From: CAJJDF01 sp965657945
Lineage (GTDB): Bacteria; Bacteroidota; Bacteroidia; Flavobacteriales_D; CAJJDF01
Length of the DNA: 58,842 bases
Assembly: GCA_965657945.1 (NCBI GenBank)
Contig: CBFHPW010000016.1
Span: 1-58,842, forward strand
Reading direction: 5' to 3'
A program made the position numbers and the translations under genes. Each line of letters opens with the position of its first letter. Position 1 is the first letter of the stretch. The notes under the pieces are model-generated. The model saw only the letters and a program-made list of their open reading frames with translations. It was not told the origin of the DNA and did not search any database. Positions 8,012 to 15,531 of this stretch are shown here, one piece after another.

Positions 8012-10087
8012 TTATCCCAAATTCAGGATGATTACTTTTTTACTTCCCGCTAATGGAGTTTGACTTTTTACTACACCACGTCCGTTGACTCGAACCGAAA
8101 ATCCTTTATTCTCTAATAAAAACAAAGCATCTTTCAGTCCCATCCCCAGTGTATTTGGAACTCCTTCGATAGATTTTTTGTTCAATTCTACTTTGTCTTT
8201 TTGAGCAACTGTGGCTATCCATTTAGAATCTCCGTTTTTATGTTCCATTGGCACCGAAAGCGCCTTAAACACAACGTTCAAATCATCCAAGTTTCCATTT
8301 TTAGAGGCTGGCATATTCAGCTTTTCAAGTTTATCTTTCGAACGAGCCATTTCGATATCAGTCGCATACACTTTCTCGGCAATCTCCTTGAATACTGAAC
8401 CCGAAACCACATTTCCATATATACTTCTGGTAGGTGCTGCTACCACCACTATGCATGAATATTTCGGATTATCTGCCGGAAAATATCCGCAAAAAGAAGC
8501 TTGATGCCTCACTCTGGATCTAGTTTCTGAATCGGAATTTCCATACCCAACTTGAGTCGTTCCAGTTTTACCCGCTATTTTAAAATCTAAATTCTTTAGG
8601 TTACTGGCCGTTCCTTCTTCCACTACTTTCTCCAATAAAAAACGAGCATTCTGAATTGTTTTTTCCGAACAGATACTTCTATTCAGCACTTCTGTTTTAC
8701 CGGCAAAGACAACTCTACCTCCATCTCTAATCTCTTTCACAAACTGAGGCTTTACCATTACTCCCTTATTTGCCACGGCATTGTAAAAAGTCAATATCTG
8801 TAGCGGTGTAAATCTGGTTTCATACCCAATACTCATCCAAGGAATCGAAATTCCCGACCAAGTCGAATCCGCTGTTGTTTTTACATAAGGCTTTCCTTCA
8901 CCCAAAATTTCAACTCCTGTCTCCTTGCCTAATCCTAACTTGGCAATACCGCTCAAAAAACTAGACTGTGATTTTTTATAATTCTCATTAATCACTTGCG
9001 AAATAGCCACATTACTGGACAAAGCAAATGCTTTCCAAAGTGGGATAATTCCGTCACCACCTTCATGAGCATCTCGCATTATTCTGTCGTAATATTTAAT
9101 GGTTCCATCTTTCGTATCTACTTGATCGTTAATCCCAACTTTTCCGTCTTCCATTGCCACCATGAGCGAGGCTAACTTAAATGTAGAGCCAGGTTCAGAA
9201 GCAGTTCCTATTGCATGATTGTATATTTCACGATATTTCCCTCTTTTGTCTTTTGAAATATTTGCAATAGCCTTTATGTGTCCGGTCTTCACTTCCATGA
9301 GCACCGCACAGCCATGCTGAGCGTTTTGAGACACCAATTGCTCCATCAATGCTTTCTCTGCCACATCCTGAAGATTTACATCAATAGTCGTGTAAATGTC
9401 TTTGCCGTTTTCTGGCTTTACTAAATAGTCATCTGTCAACGGAATTCTATTTCCGCCTCCTACACTTTTCATGTATTGCAATCCTTGCTCACCTTTCAGT
9501 TTAGCCTGATAAGCATCCTCAAGTCCCACTCCATTTCCTTGCGAATTGATGTAGCCAACAGTTCGGGCAGCCAACATGCCAAAAGGTCTTTCCCTCTTGT
9601 TCTGTTTCAACACAATTCTTCCTCCTCTAAACTGACCTTTTCTTAGTATTGGCGCATTAAGCACCGCTTCCATTTCGTTGTAGGACACATTTTTTTGAAT
9701 CAAATGATACCTTCTTTTGTTTCGTTTGGCGTCAATCAGCTCAGTTCTATACTGACCCTCTGTTTTATCTTTAAAAATCTGGGACAACACATAAGCCAAA
9801 GAATCCACTTTTTCTGTGAACAAAGCTTCTTTAACAGCTGCTAAATCCATTCTAATTTCATAAATGGGAACAGAAATAGCTAAAGCACTTTTCTCTTTAT
9901 CATCTGCAAAAATGTTGCCTCGAGAAGCATTGATTTCGACTTTAGAAATACTAGAAACATAAGAGTTGTTCTCAGTATTTATTGTCATTTGAATAGAAAA
10001 TATTTTCCATATCAACACCAAAGAAAACAAGAGTACCGTAAAGTACACGAAATAGATTCTTCCCGATATGTTTTTCTTATTTTCCAT
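8012..10087 (-). CDS. ftsI: Division transpeptidase FtsI/PBP3 with PASTA domain
   Basis: Class B penicillin-binding protein that cross-links septal peptidoglycan. It has an N-terminal membrane anchor (about 12-32), a pedestal domain, and a transpeptidase domain with the active-site STFK at 301-304, SSN at 357-359 and KTGT at 507-510. A C-terminal PASTA domain (about 630-691, ending KKVIILNLG) is usual for Bacteroidota and Gram-positive homologues but absent from E. coli FtsI. Length 691 aa. Its start overlaps the ftsL stop (TAATG). Confidence 0.96.
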   Translation of the reverse strand: MENKKNISGRIYFVYFTVLLFSLVLIWKIFSIQMTINTENNSYVSSISKVEINASRGNIFADDKEKSALAISVPIYEIRMDLAAVKEALFTEKVDSLAYVLSQIFKDKTEGQYRTELIDAKRNKRRYHLIQKNVSYNEMEAVLNAPILRKGQFRGGRIVLKQNKRERPFGMLAARTVGYINSQGNGVGLEDAYQAKLKGEQGLQYMKSVGGGNRIPLTDDYLVKPENGKDIYTTIDVNLQDVAEKALMEQLVSQNAQHGCAVLMEVKTGHIKAIANISKDKRGKYREIYNHAIGTASEPGSTFKLASLMVAMEDGKVGINDQVDTKDGTIKYYDRIMRDAHEGGDGIIPLWKAFALSSNVAISQVINENYKKSQSSFLSGIAKLGLGKETGVEILGEGKPYVKTTADSTWSGISIPWMSIGYETRFTPLQILTFYNAVANKGVMVKPQFVKEIRDGGRVVFAGKTEVLNRSICSEKTIQNARFLLEKVVEEGTASNLKNLDFKIAGKTGTTQVGYGNSDSETRSRVRHQASFCGYFPADNPKYSCIVVVAAPTRSIYGNVVSGSVFKEIAEKVYATDIEMARSKDKLEKLNMPASKNGNLDDLNVVFKALSVPMEHKNGDSKWIATVAQKDKVELNKKSIEGVPNTLGMGLKDALFLLENKGFSVRVNGRGVVKSQTPLAGSKKVIILNLG

Positions 10088-10422
10088 TAATTCGCTTTCT
10101 CCTCACTTATAAGAATTGGAGCTTGTTTTAATTCTTGTATTCCTTGATCAGCAGTCATTTTCAAAATATTTGACTGAAGACTAATTTGGTTCAATTCCTT
10201 GATAGAAGAATGAAGTTTAGAATTCAATTCTTCCATGTTTTCTAATTCCGCAGCTATCTTCATTTGCTTATCGGCATAATATCCATACCCGATATAAAGC
10301 ACAACCAAAAAAGTGAAGTACACGACAAACCCCATATTCTTCTGAACAAACTCTTTCCCAAAGAAATTACCCGAAAGCAAATCTGTGATTGGTTTCAATA
10401 TGTTTATTCCTTTTTCAGCCAT
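10087..10422 (-). CDS. ftsL: FtsL-like divisome protein
   Basis: Small bitopic membrane protein expected to link FtsB- and FtsQ-like proteins and to activate FtsWI. The 111-aa product has a cytoplasmic N-terminus, one membrane segment at about residues 31-49 and a coiled-coil-like stretch at about 52-90 rich in Leu, Glu and Lys. Sequence conservation of FtsL is weak; the call rests on topology, size and its exact place between rsmH and ftsI. It overlaps ftsI by one base. Confidence 0.85.
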   Translation of the reverse strand: MAEKGINILKPITDLLSGNFFGKEFVQKNMGFVVYFTFLVVLYIGYGYYADKQMKIAAELENMEELNSKLHSSIKELNQISLQSNILKMTADQGIQELKQAPILISEEKAN

Positions 10423-10451
10423 TACTAGCTCCTTGTTTACTGTTCTATTTT

Positions 10452-11366
10452 TTAAAGCTTTTCAGCAATTCTCATTTTTGCACTTCGCGCTCGCGAATTC
10501 GCAGCAATCTCTTCTTCTGATGGCACTACCGCCTTCCTTGTCACATCTTTTAATTGCACCTGTGGATTTCCAAAAAAATCTTTCTCCACTTCCCCTTCAA
10601 ACTTTCCTTTCTTAATGAAATTCTTGACCAATCTATCCTCCAAGGAATGATAAGAAATGACAACCAATCTTCCGGCTGGATTCAACAACTCTTTTGCTGC
10701 GAGCAAAAACTTTTTAAGCACTTCCAACTCTTGATTCACCTCAATTCGAATAGCCTGAAATATTTGTGCTAAGAATTGATTCTCTTTTTTGAAAGTCGTC
10801 AGTAACTTCACCACATCGATTAGGTCTGTGGTTGTTAAAATTTCTTTCTCATTGCGAGCTTCCACAATTTTTCGAGCAACTAACTTTGCGTTCCGTATAT
10901 CAGCATAAGCTTTGAAAATAAACTCCAACCTATCCTCTTCGTAGTCATTTACAACTTGCTTGGCTGTGAGCTCTTGGTTTTGATTCATTCGCATATCCAA
11001 TTCGCCTTCATAACGAATAGAAAAACCTCTTTCGCCCGAATCAAATTGGTGAGAAGAAACTCCCAAATCTGCCAAAATTCCATCCACTTTTTCTATTCCA
11101 TGAAAAGCCAGGTAATTTTTTATAAAAGCAAAATTTTGATCTATCAGTTTGAATCGAGAATCCTCAAAAGCATTCTCATGAGCCTCGGCATCTTGATCAA
11201 ACGCAAATAATTTTCCGTTTTCTTCAAGGCTATCCAAAATTTTTTTTGAATGTCCGCCTCCACCAAAAGTTACATCTACATAGACTCCATCTGGTACAAT
11301 GTTCAATCCTCGGACCGAACTATTTAAAAGAACTGGGATATGATAACCGTTTTCATTTTTCATCAT
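10452..11366 (-). CDS. rsmH: 16S rRNA (cytosine1402-N4)-methyltransferase RsmH
   Basis: SAM-dependent enzyme that methylates N4 of C1402 in 16S rRNA at the P site. The sequence opens GYHIPVLL and continues with the SAM-binding loop DVTFGGGGHSKKIL, then GILADLGVSSHQFD and the C-terminal SYHSLEDRLVK, all hallmarks of the family (MraW). Four in-frame ATGs lie at 11378, 11375, 11366 and 11363; I choose 11366, which still overlaps the mraZ stop at 11353. The product is about 304 aa, a normal length. Confidence 0.94.
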   Translation of the reverse strand: MMKNENGYHIPVLLNSSVRGLNIVPDGVYVDVTFGGGGHSKKILDSLEENGKLFAFDQDAEAHENAFEDSRFKLIDQNFAFIKNYLAFHGIEKVDGILADLGVSSHQFDSGERGFSIRYEGELDMRMNQNQELTAKQVVNDYEEDRLEFIFKAYADIRNAKLVARKIVEARNEKEILTTTDLIDVVKLLTTFKKENQFLAQIFQAIRIEVNQELEVLKKFLLAAKELLNPAGRLVVISYHSLEDRLVKNFIKKGKFEGEVEKDFFGNPQVQLKDVTRKAVVPSEEEIAANSRARSAKMRIAEKL

Positions 11367-11811
11367 CTTTGCCATCACTCATAACTTCTTCGGCCAGAGT
11401 TGCAAAATCGCCCATTTCTTCATTCATCACTTCGTCATACTTCGCTTTGTCCCAAATCTCAATTCTATCGGCATATGCAAAAAGGACAACCTCTTTGGAT
11501 ATTCCAGCAAACTCTTGTAGATCTTTTGGAAGAAGAACCCTTCCATTTCCATCCATATCAAGTTTGGTGGCACCATTTTGAAATTTTCGAACAAACGCTC
11601 TGTTTTTGATCGTGAATAAATTCAAATCATTCAGCTTTTTCGAAACCTCTAACCAGTCTTTGTGAGGATACAAACCCAAACACCCTTCGAACCCACGGTT
11701 CAGCACAAACCCCTCTCTTCCTTCATTGTCTATTTGTTTTTTTAGACCTGACGGAACAGTGAGTCGCCCTTTGGCATCCAGTTTACATATGTATTCTCCT
11801 AGATAAGACAT
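11353..11811 (-). CDS. mraZ: Transcriptional regulator MraZ
   Basis: DNA-binding protein that forms rings and controls the dcw operon, including its own gene. The 152-aa product contains two SpoVT-AbrB-type MraZ repeats, seen in GEYICKLDAKGRLTVPSGLK (residues 5-24) and the second-half match LDMDGNGRVLLPKDL. It is the first gene of the operon. Just upstream are three GTGG boxes with 10-bp spacing, the expected MraZ operator, and a Bacteroidota -7 element. Confidence 0.97.
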   Translation of the reverse strand: MSYLGEYICKLDAKGRLTVPSGLKKQIDNEGREGFVLNRGFEGCLGLYPHKDWLEVSKKLNDLNLFTIKNRAFVRKFQNGATKLDMDGNGRVLLPKDLQEFAGISKEVVLFAYADRIEIWDKAKYDEVMNEEMGDFATLAEEVMSDGKDDEK

Positions 11812-11828
11812 TGTTATTGTTAATTAGC

Positions 11829-11836
11829 AAAGATAT
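11829..11836 (-). promoter_or_regulatory. Candidate -7 element of the mraZ/dcw promoter
   Basis: On the minus strand the bases read TATCTTTG, matching the Bacteroidota -7 consensus TAnnTTTG exactly. It lies 17 bases upstream of the mraZ ATG, so the leader would be about 10-12 bases. No clear TTG is found at -33; that place is taken by the GTGG boxes, which fits a promoter repressed by MraZ binding. Confidence 0.65.
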
Positions 11837-11846
11837 TTATTATATC

Positions 11847-11871
11847 CCACATTTCTCCACATTTTACCACG
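11847..11871 (-). promoter_or_regulatory. MraZ operator: three GTGG boxes spaced 10 bp
   Basis: On the minus strand GTGG occurs three times with an exact 10-bp period (plus-strand CCAC at 11848-11851, 11858-11861 and 11868-11871), the first two boxes being separated by A/T-rich spacers. MraZ is known to bind direct repeats of a G-rich box, for example TGGGN with 5-base spacers in E. coli and GTG-containing boxes in mollicutes. Position directly upstream of the mraZ -7 element supports autoregulation. Confidence 0.75.
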
Positions 11872-12088
11872 ATGTGAATAACTTTAGAACGAATGTAAAC
11901 AAATTTCGTTTTAATCAAAACAAAAACCATTGATTTTAAAGAGATTTGAGAAAAATAAATGTTAATAACTACGGTGGGAGAGATTCCCATTCTATTAACA
12001 ATGCAATGTTGATTAACTCAGAAATACTGAGTTCTTCAGATCCAATCTTATCTAGGTGGAACATAGTGGGTGTAGTGAGATTTTCTTG

Positions 12089-12096
12089 TATCTTTG
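12089..12096 (+). promoter_or_regulatory. Candidate -7 element of engB
   Basis: TATCTTTG, an exact match to the TAnnTTTG consensus, 19 bases upstream of the chosen engB ATG at 12116. No convincing TTG lies at -33. It also argues against the longer frame starting at 12056, because that start would lie upstream of the promoter. Confidence 0.6.
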
Positions 12097-12115
12097 CCGA
12101 AACATTGAGCACAAA

Positions 12116-12727
12116 ATGAAAGTAAAAACTGCAGAATTTGTTATTAGCAATACGCGTGTAGACATGTGTCCAAAACCTGTGCTTCCAGAGTACGCCTTTA
12201 TTGGCAGATCCAATGTGGGAAAATCGAGTTTGATAAATTCGATTTGCAACAACAAAAAGCTAGCAAAAACCTCCTCTACCCCTGGTAAAACTCAGTTGAT
12301 CAACCATTTTATCATCAATAACGAGTGGTACTTGGTAGATTTACCCGGTTATGGATTCACCAAAACTCCCGTTGCCTTGAAGGAGAAATGGATGAATTTT
12401 ACGCGGAACTATTTGAGAAATAGAGAGAACCTGATGTGTGTATTTGTGTTGCTTGATTCTAGACACAACGTACTGAAAGCGGACGATGAATTCATGGAGT
12501 GGCTTGGCGAAAATGGCATTCCGTTTGTGATGGTTTTTACAAAAATGGATAAGCTAGACCCGAGAGATGTAGAGGGAAACATCAAAGCCTATCAAGATAA
12601 AATGAGCGAAAAGTGGAGCTTTTTGCCTCAACACTTCCTCACTTCTTCCGAAAAGAAAACCGGAAACGAAGAAATTATGGAATTTATAGAGAAAACAAGC
12701 AAAGGATTCTCTCCAGTTTATGAATAA
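12116..12727 (+). CDS. engB: Ribosome biogenesis GTP-binding protein EngB/YsxC
   Basis: TRAFAC-class GTPase needed for 50S subunit assembly. From the ATG at 12116 (MKVKTAEFV) the protein has 203 aa with G1 GRSNVGKSS at residues 30-38, G3 DLPGYG, and G4 TKMD. The frame is open 20 codons further upstream, but the added residues are not family-like and a -7 box lies inside them. It is transcribed divergently from the dcw operon and ends in a strong bidirectional terminator. Confidence 0.95.
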   Translation: MKVKTAEFVISNTRVDMCPKPVLPEYAFIGRSNVGKSSLINSICNNKKLAKTSSTPGKTQLINHFIINNEWYLVDLPGYGFTKTPVALKEKWMNFTRNYLRNRENLMCVFVLLDSRHNVLKADDEFMEWLGENGIPFVMVFTKMDKLDPRDVEGNIKAYQDKMSEKWSFLPQHFLTSSEKKTGNEEIMEFIEKTSKGFSPVYE

Positions 12728-12764
12728 AAAAAGGGTTCAAATCAATTGATTTGAACCCTTTTTT
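12726..12764. terminator. Bidirectional terminator between engB and a lipoprotein gene
   Basis: A perfect 26-base palindrome (12733-12758, GGGTTCAAATC followed by its complement) flanked by seven As on the left and six Ts on the right. It therefore reads as a rho-independent terminator on both strands, serving engB (plus) and the convergent lipoprotein gene (minus). Confidence 0.9.
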
Positions 12765-12782
12765 AATGAATAGTTTTGGCTA

Positions 12783-13295
12783 TTATTTTACTAGTCTAAA
12801 ATCAAATTTTATCACCGCATCAATCGGTTGCTCCATTTCATTGTCTTCGCTAAAATTAGCATCCAAGACTAAATAAATCTTTCCATTTGAGAGGTACTCA
12901 GCTATATCTACTTCCTCAATAATTTTCAATTCCACTGATTTTGAATCTTCGGCAATTTCGGTAATCACTGCCACAGTAACCATTGGCAAATCTTCGCTTT
13001 CGCTCATAATCTGCAATTTCGAGCTTGTAACTTGAGACAACCCTGCAGAGTCCTCTTTTGTGAGAGTCACTCCTGAAATAAATACTGACTCTATTTTATC
13101 TGAATCGATAGATTCTTGAGCCTCTATCATCGCTTTAGAATCCATCTCTACAGTAGCCGAATTACTCCCTTCGTAAATATCTTCAAACGTAAAAGTCTTC
13201 GCATCCATAGTTACTTCAGTTGATTCTGTCTCTGTCGAGCAAGAAGCTATAAACAATGCACTTAGGATTCCTACCGCCATCATTTTAATTTTCAT
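12783..13295 (-). CDS. Putative lipoprotein of unknown function
   Basis: The 170-aa product begins with a lipoprotein signal peptide: MKIKMM, a hydrophobic core and a lipobox FIASC with the acylated cysteine at residue 19. The mature part is acidic and rich in Ser, Thr and Glu near its N-terminus, then forms what looks like a beta-rich domain ending IKFDFRLVK. I do not recognise a family. It stands alone between the MATE gene and the shared terminator. Confidence 0.8.
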   Translation of the reverse strand: MKIKMMAVGILSALFIASCSTETESTEVTMDAKTFTFEDIYEGSNSATVEMDSKAMIEAQESIDSDKIESVFISGVTLTKEDSAGLSQVTSSKLQIMSESEDLPMVTVAVITEIAEDSKSVELKIIEEVDIAEYLSNGKIYLVLDANFSEDNEMEQPIDAVIKFDFRLVK

Positions 13296-13364
13296 GTTGT
13301 TCTGTTTTTTTATTAATTAATAGGTCTAAATATACTGAACTTTTTAGAAAAAATTGTTTTCCGA

Positions 13365-14705
13365 TTAAACTGTGTAATACTTTTTTCTGAATTTATAAAT
13401 AAGTGAGCCTCCCCGAAACACATTCCACAGAAGAAATGCTATCCAAATTGCGTAAAGTTTGAGATCAAGCAAATCGAGAAAATAAATTACCGGAACGAAA
13501 AGGACTAAAGTAGCGACAATTAATGTATTTCGGAGGTATGCAGTCTCGCCTAACCCTTTGAAGACGCCATCGTACGTAAAAGTAACACCGCTTACAAATT
13601 GCGCAACAATTATCAACCAAAAAACAGAATAAAAGTGAGCTACAACTTGAGAATCATTACTAAATATTCGTCCTAAAAACGGGTACAGAGACACAAAAAT
13701 AAGAGCCAATACGCTGGCTACAATTAAATTATATTTAACCAAATCGCTAGAAAGTAAAGTGAGAGCCTTGAAATCTCTCTTTCCTAATAATTTACCAGAA
13801 ATAGCATTTCCTGCATTAGAGAACCCATCGATAAAAAAGAAAGAAAATACCCAAAGATTTATTAAAATCGTGTGAGCAGCTAAATAACTTTTTCCGTAAC
13901 TGGTTGCATATCTGTTGGCCAAAAAGAAGGCAAGGTTCAAAGCAATGGTTCGGATCAGCATATTTGCTGACATCAGCAGCATAGTTTTGAATTCAGGATT
14001 TGCTTTCGTCCAAGATGGGACGAGAGAGAATTCAGTTTTTCTTTTTACAATTACTGTAGTGATTACTAACATAGTAAATTGCGCAAAAACACTAGCCCAA
14101 GCCACACCTTCTATGCCCATATTAGGTTGAAAATCCCCTACACCGAACACCAAAACATAATCTAATATTACGTTCATGATTGCACCAAAAATACTCGCTT
14201 TCATAATCCAGACGGTATTCTGCATCCCTCTAAATACGCCAAAAACGGTATACACTATCATAGAAATAGGCAACCCAATGATTCGAATATTAAAATATTG
14301 AATTGCTTTTTGCAACAGCTCTTTGTCCGCTGGATCAACCCCGTAGAAATCAAGAAAGATACTTGGAGAAAACAAAAAAGACACTCCTCCTACCACAACT
14401 CCCAGCATGGCTCCAAAAAAAATAGTCTGAGGAACTAAAGACCTGATTTCTGATACCTTTTCCGCCCCAACATACTTTGAAACAATAGAGGAAATGGAGG
14501 TTCGTATTTGTGACAGACACCACAACAAAAGAGTGTAAAAAGCAGCTCCCAGTCCAACAGCAGCCTGAGAAACTTCAGAATTACTCCCCAAATTTCCAAT
14601 AACAGCCGTATCAACCAATCCAATTATGGGCTCGGCAATTCCTGCAAAAATAGCAGGTATTGCAAGCACTCTAATCTCCCTAAAACTTATTTTTATTGAA
14701 TTCAC
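13365..14705 (-). CDS. MATE-family efflux transporter (DinF-like)
   Basis: Multidrug and toxin extrusion transporter of about twelve membrane helices, 446 aa. Family traits include the N-terminal segment IPAIFAGIAEPIIGLVDTAVIG and the symmetrical second half with FFIDGFSNAGNAISGKLLG. The sequence is nearest the DinF branch in feel; the substrate cannot be told. The start is a GTG at 14705, and a full promoter (TTG, 19 bases, TATCTTTG) ends only four bases upstream, so the transcript may have no leader. Confidence 0.92.
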   Translation of the reverse strand: MNSIKISFREIRVLAIPAIFAGIAEPIIGLVDTAVIGNLGSNSEVSQAAVGLGAAFYTLLLWCLSQIRTSISSIVSKYVGAEKVSEIRSLVPQTIFFGAMLGVVVGGVSFLFSPSIFLDFYGVDPADKELLQKAIQYFNIRIIGLPISMIVYTVFGVFRGMQNTVWIMKASIFGAIMNVILDYVLVFGVGDFQPNMGIEGVAWASVFAQFTMLVITTVIVKRKTEFSLVPSWTKANPEFKTMLLMSANMLIRTIALNLAFFLANRYATSYGKSYLAAHTILINLWVFSFFFIDGFSNAGNAISGKLLGKRDFKALTLLSSDLVKYNLIVASVLALIFVSLYPFLGRIFSNDSQVVAHFYSVFWLIIVAQFVSGVTFTYDGVFKGLGETAYLRNTLIVATLVLFVPVIYFLDLLDLKLYAIWIAFLLWNVFRGGSLIYKFRKKYYTV

Positions 14706-14709
14706 GTTG

Positions 14710-14739
14710 CAAAGATACTCTTTAATGAATTGAAGTCAA
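14710..14739 (-). promoter_or_regulatory. Promoter of the MATE gene (TTG-N19-TATCTTTG)
   Basis: On the minus strand TTG (plus CAA at 14737-14739), 19 spacer bases and TATCTTTG (plus 14710-14717) match the Bacteroidota primary-sigma consensus exactly. The GTG start codon at 14705 lies four bases after the -7 element, about where transcription should begin. Confidence 0.75.
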
Positions 14740-14851
14740 CGAAGACGAAGTATTTTAGCTCAATTGCCCAAAATTCCGTTAATAGAAGACTTTTTATTTC
14801 CAAGTAATCACCATTTTTGCTATTTTCGACAAACAAAAATTAATTGAGTTT

Positions 14852-15466
14852 ATGCACGTTGCAATTTCAGGAAATATCGGAGCAGGTAAAACCACTCTCA
14901 CCAACTTACTAGCAAAACATTACAAATGGGACACACACTTTGAAGACGTGGAGAACAATCCTTATTTAAATGATTTTTATGAAGACATGCAGCGTTGGTC
15001 TTTTAACCTTCAAATCTTTTACCTGAATAGCAGATTTACTCAAATCCAAGAAATAAAAAGCAATGACAAAACAGTCATTCAAGACAGAACTATTTACGAA
15101 GACGCCTTTATTTTTGCGCCCAACCTCCACAAAATGGGATTAATGTCTACCAAAGACTTCGAAAATTATTTTTCGCTATTTTCGTTAATGGAGAATTTCA
15201 TTTCGGCTCCAGATTTATTGATTCATCTTAGAGCTAGTGTTCCTACATTGGTCAACCAAATCTCACAAAGAGGAAGAGAATATGAAGAAAGCATTAGAAT
15301 TGACTACTTGAAAAGATTGAATGAACGGTATGAATCTTGGATTAGCAGTTACAACAAAGGAAAGGTAATAATTGTAGATGTTGACAACAACAACTTTAAA
15401 GAAAATCCTGAAGACCTTGGTAAAATCATTACCGATATTGACGCAGAAATAAATGGATTGTTTTAA
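14852..15466 (+). CDS. Deoxynucleoside kinase
   Basis: Phosphorylates deoxynucleosides in the salvage pathway. The 204-aa protein has the P-loop GNIGAGKTT at residues 7-15, a WSFNLQIFYLNSRF segment that lines the nucleoside site in this family, and the DRTIYEDA motif that corresponds to the ERS-type catalytic region. The LID-like RGREYEESI follows. Base preference (dA/dG versus dC) cannot be told. It is a single gene, followed after 65 bases by the metallopeptidase. Confidence 0.93.
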   Translation: MHVAISGNIGAGKTTLTNLLAKHYKWDTHFEDVENNPYLNDFYEDMQRWSFNLQIFYLNSRFTQIQEIKSNDKTVIQDRTIYEDAFIFAPNLHKMGLMSTKDFENYFSLFSLMENFISAPDLLIHLRASVPTLVNQISQRGREYEESIRIDYLKRLNERYESWISSYNKGKVIIVDVDNNNFKENPEDLGKIITDIDAEINGLF

Positions 15467-15531
15467 TCCTTATTGATACCGAAACGAACGTTTCAAAACA
15501 CCTACCCGTTCTTAGACAAAGTAAAACCAAC

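Noticed and set aside
12056..12115. N-terminal extension of engB by 20 codons
   Set aside because: The stretch contains a perfect -7 promoter element, so it would be upstream of the transcript.
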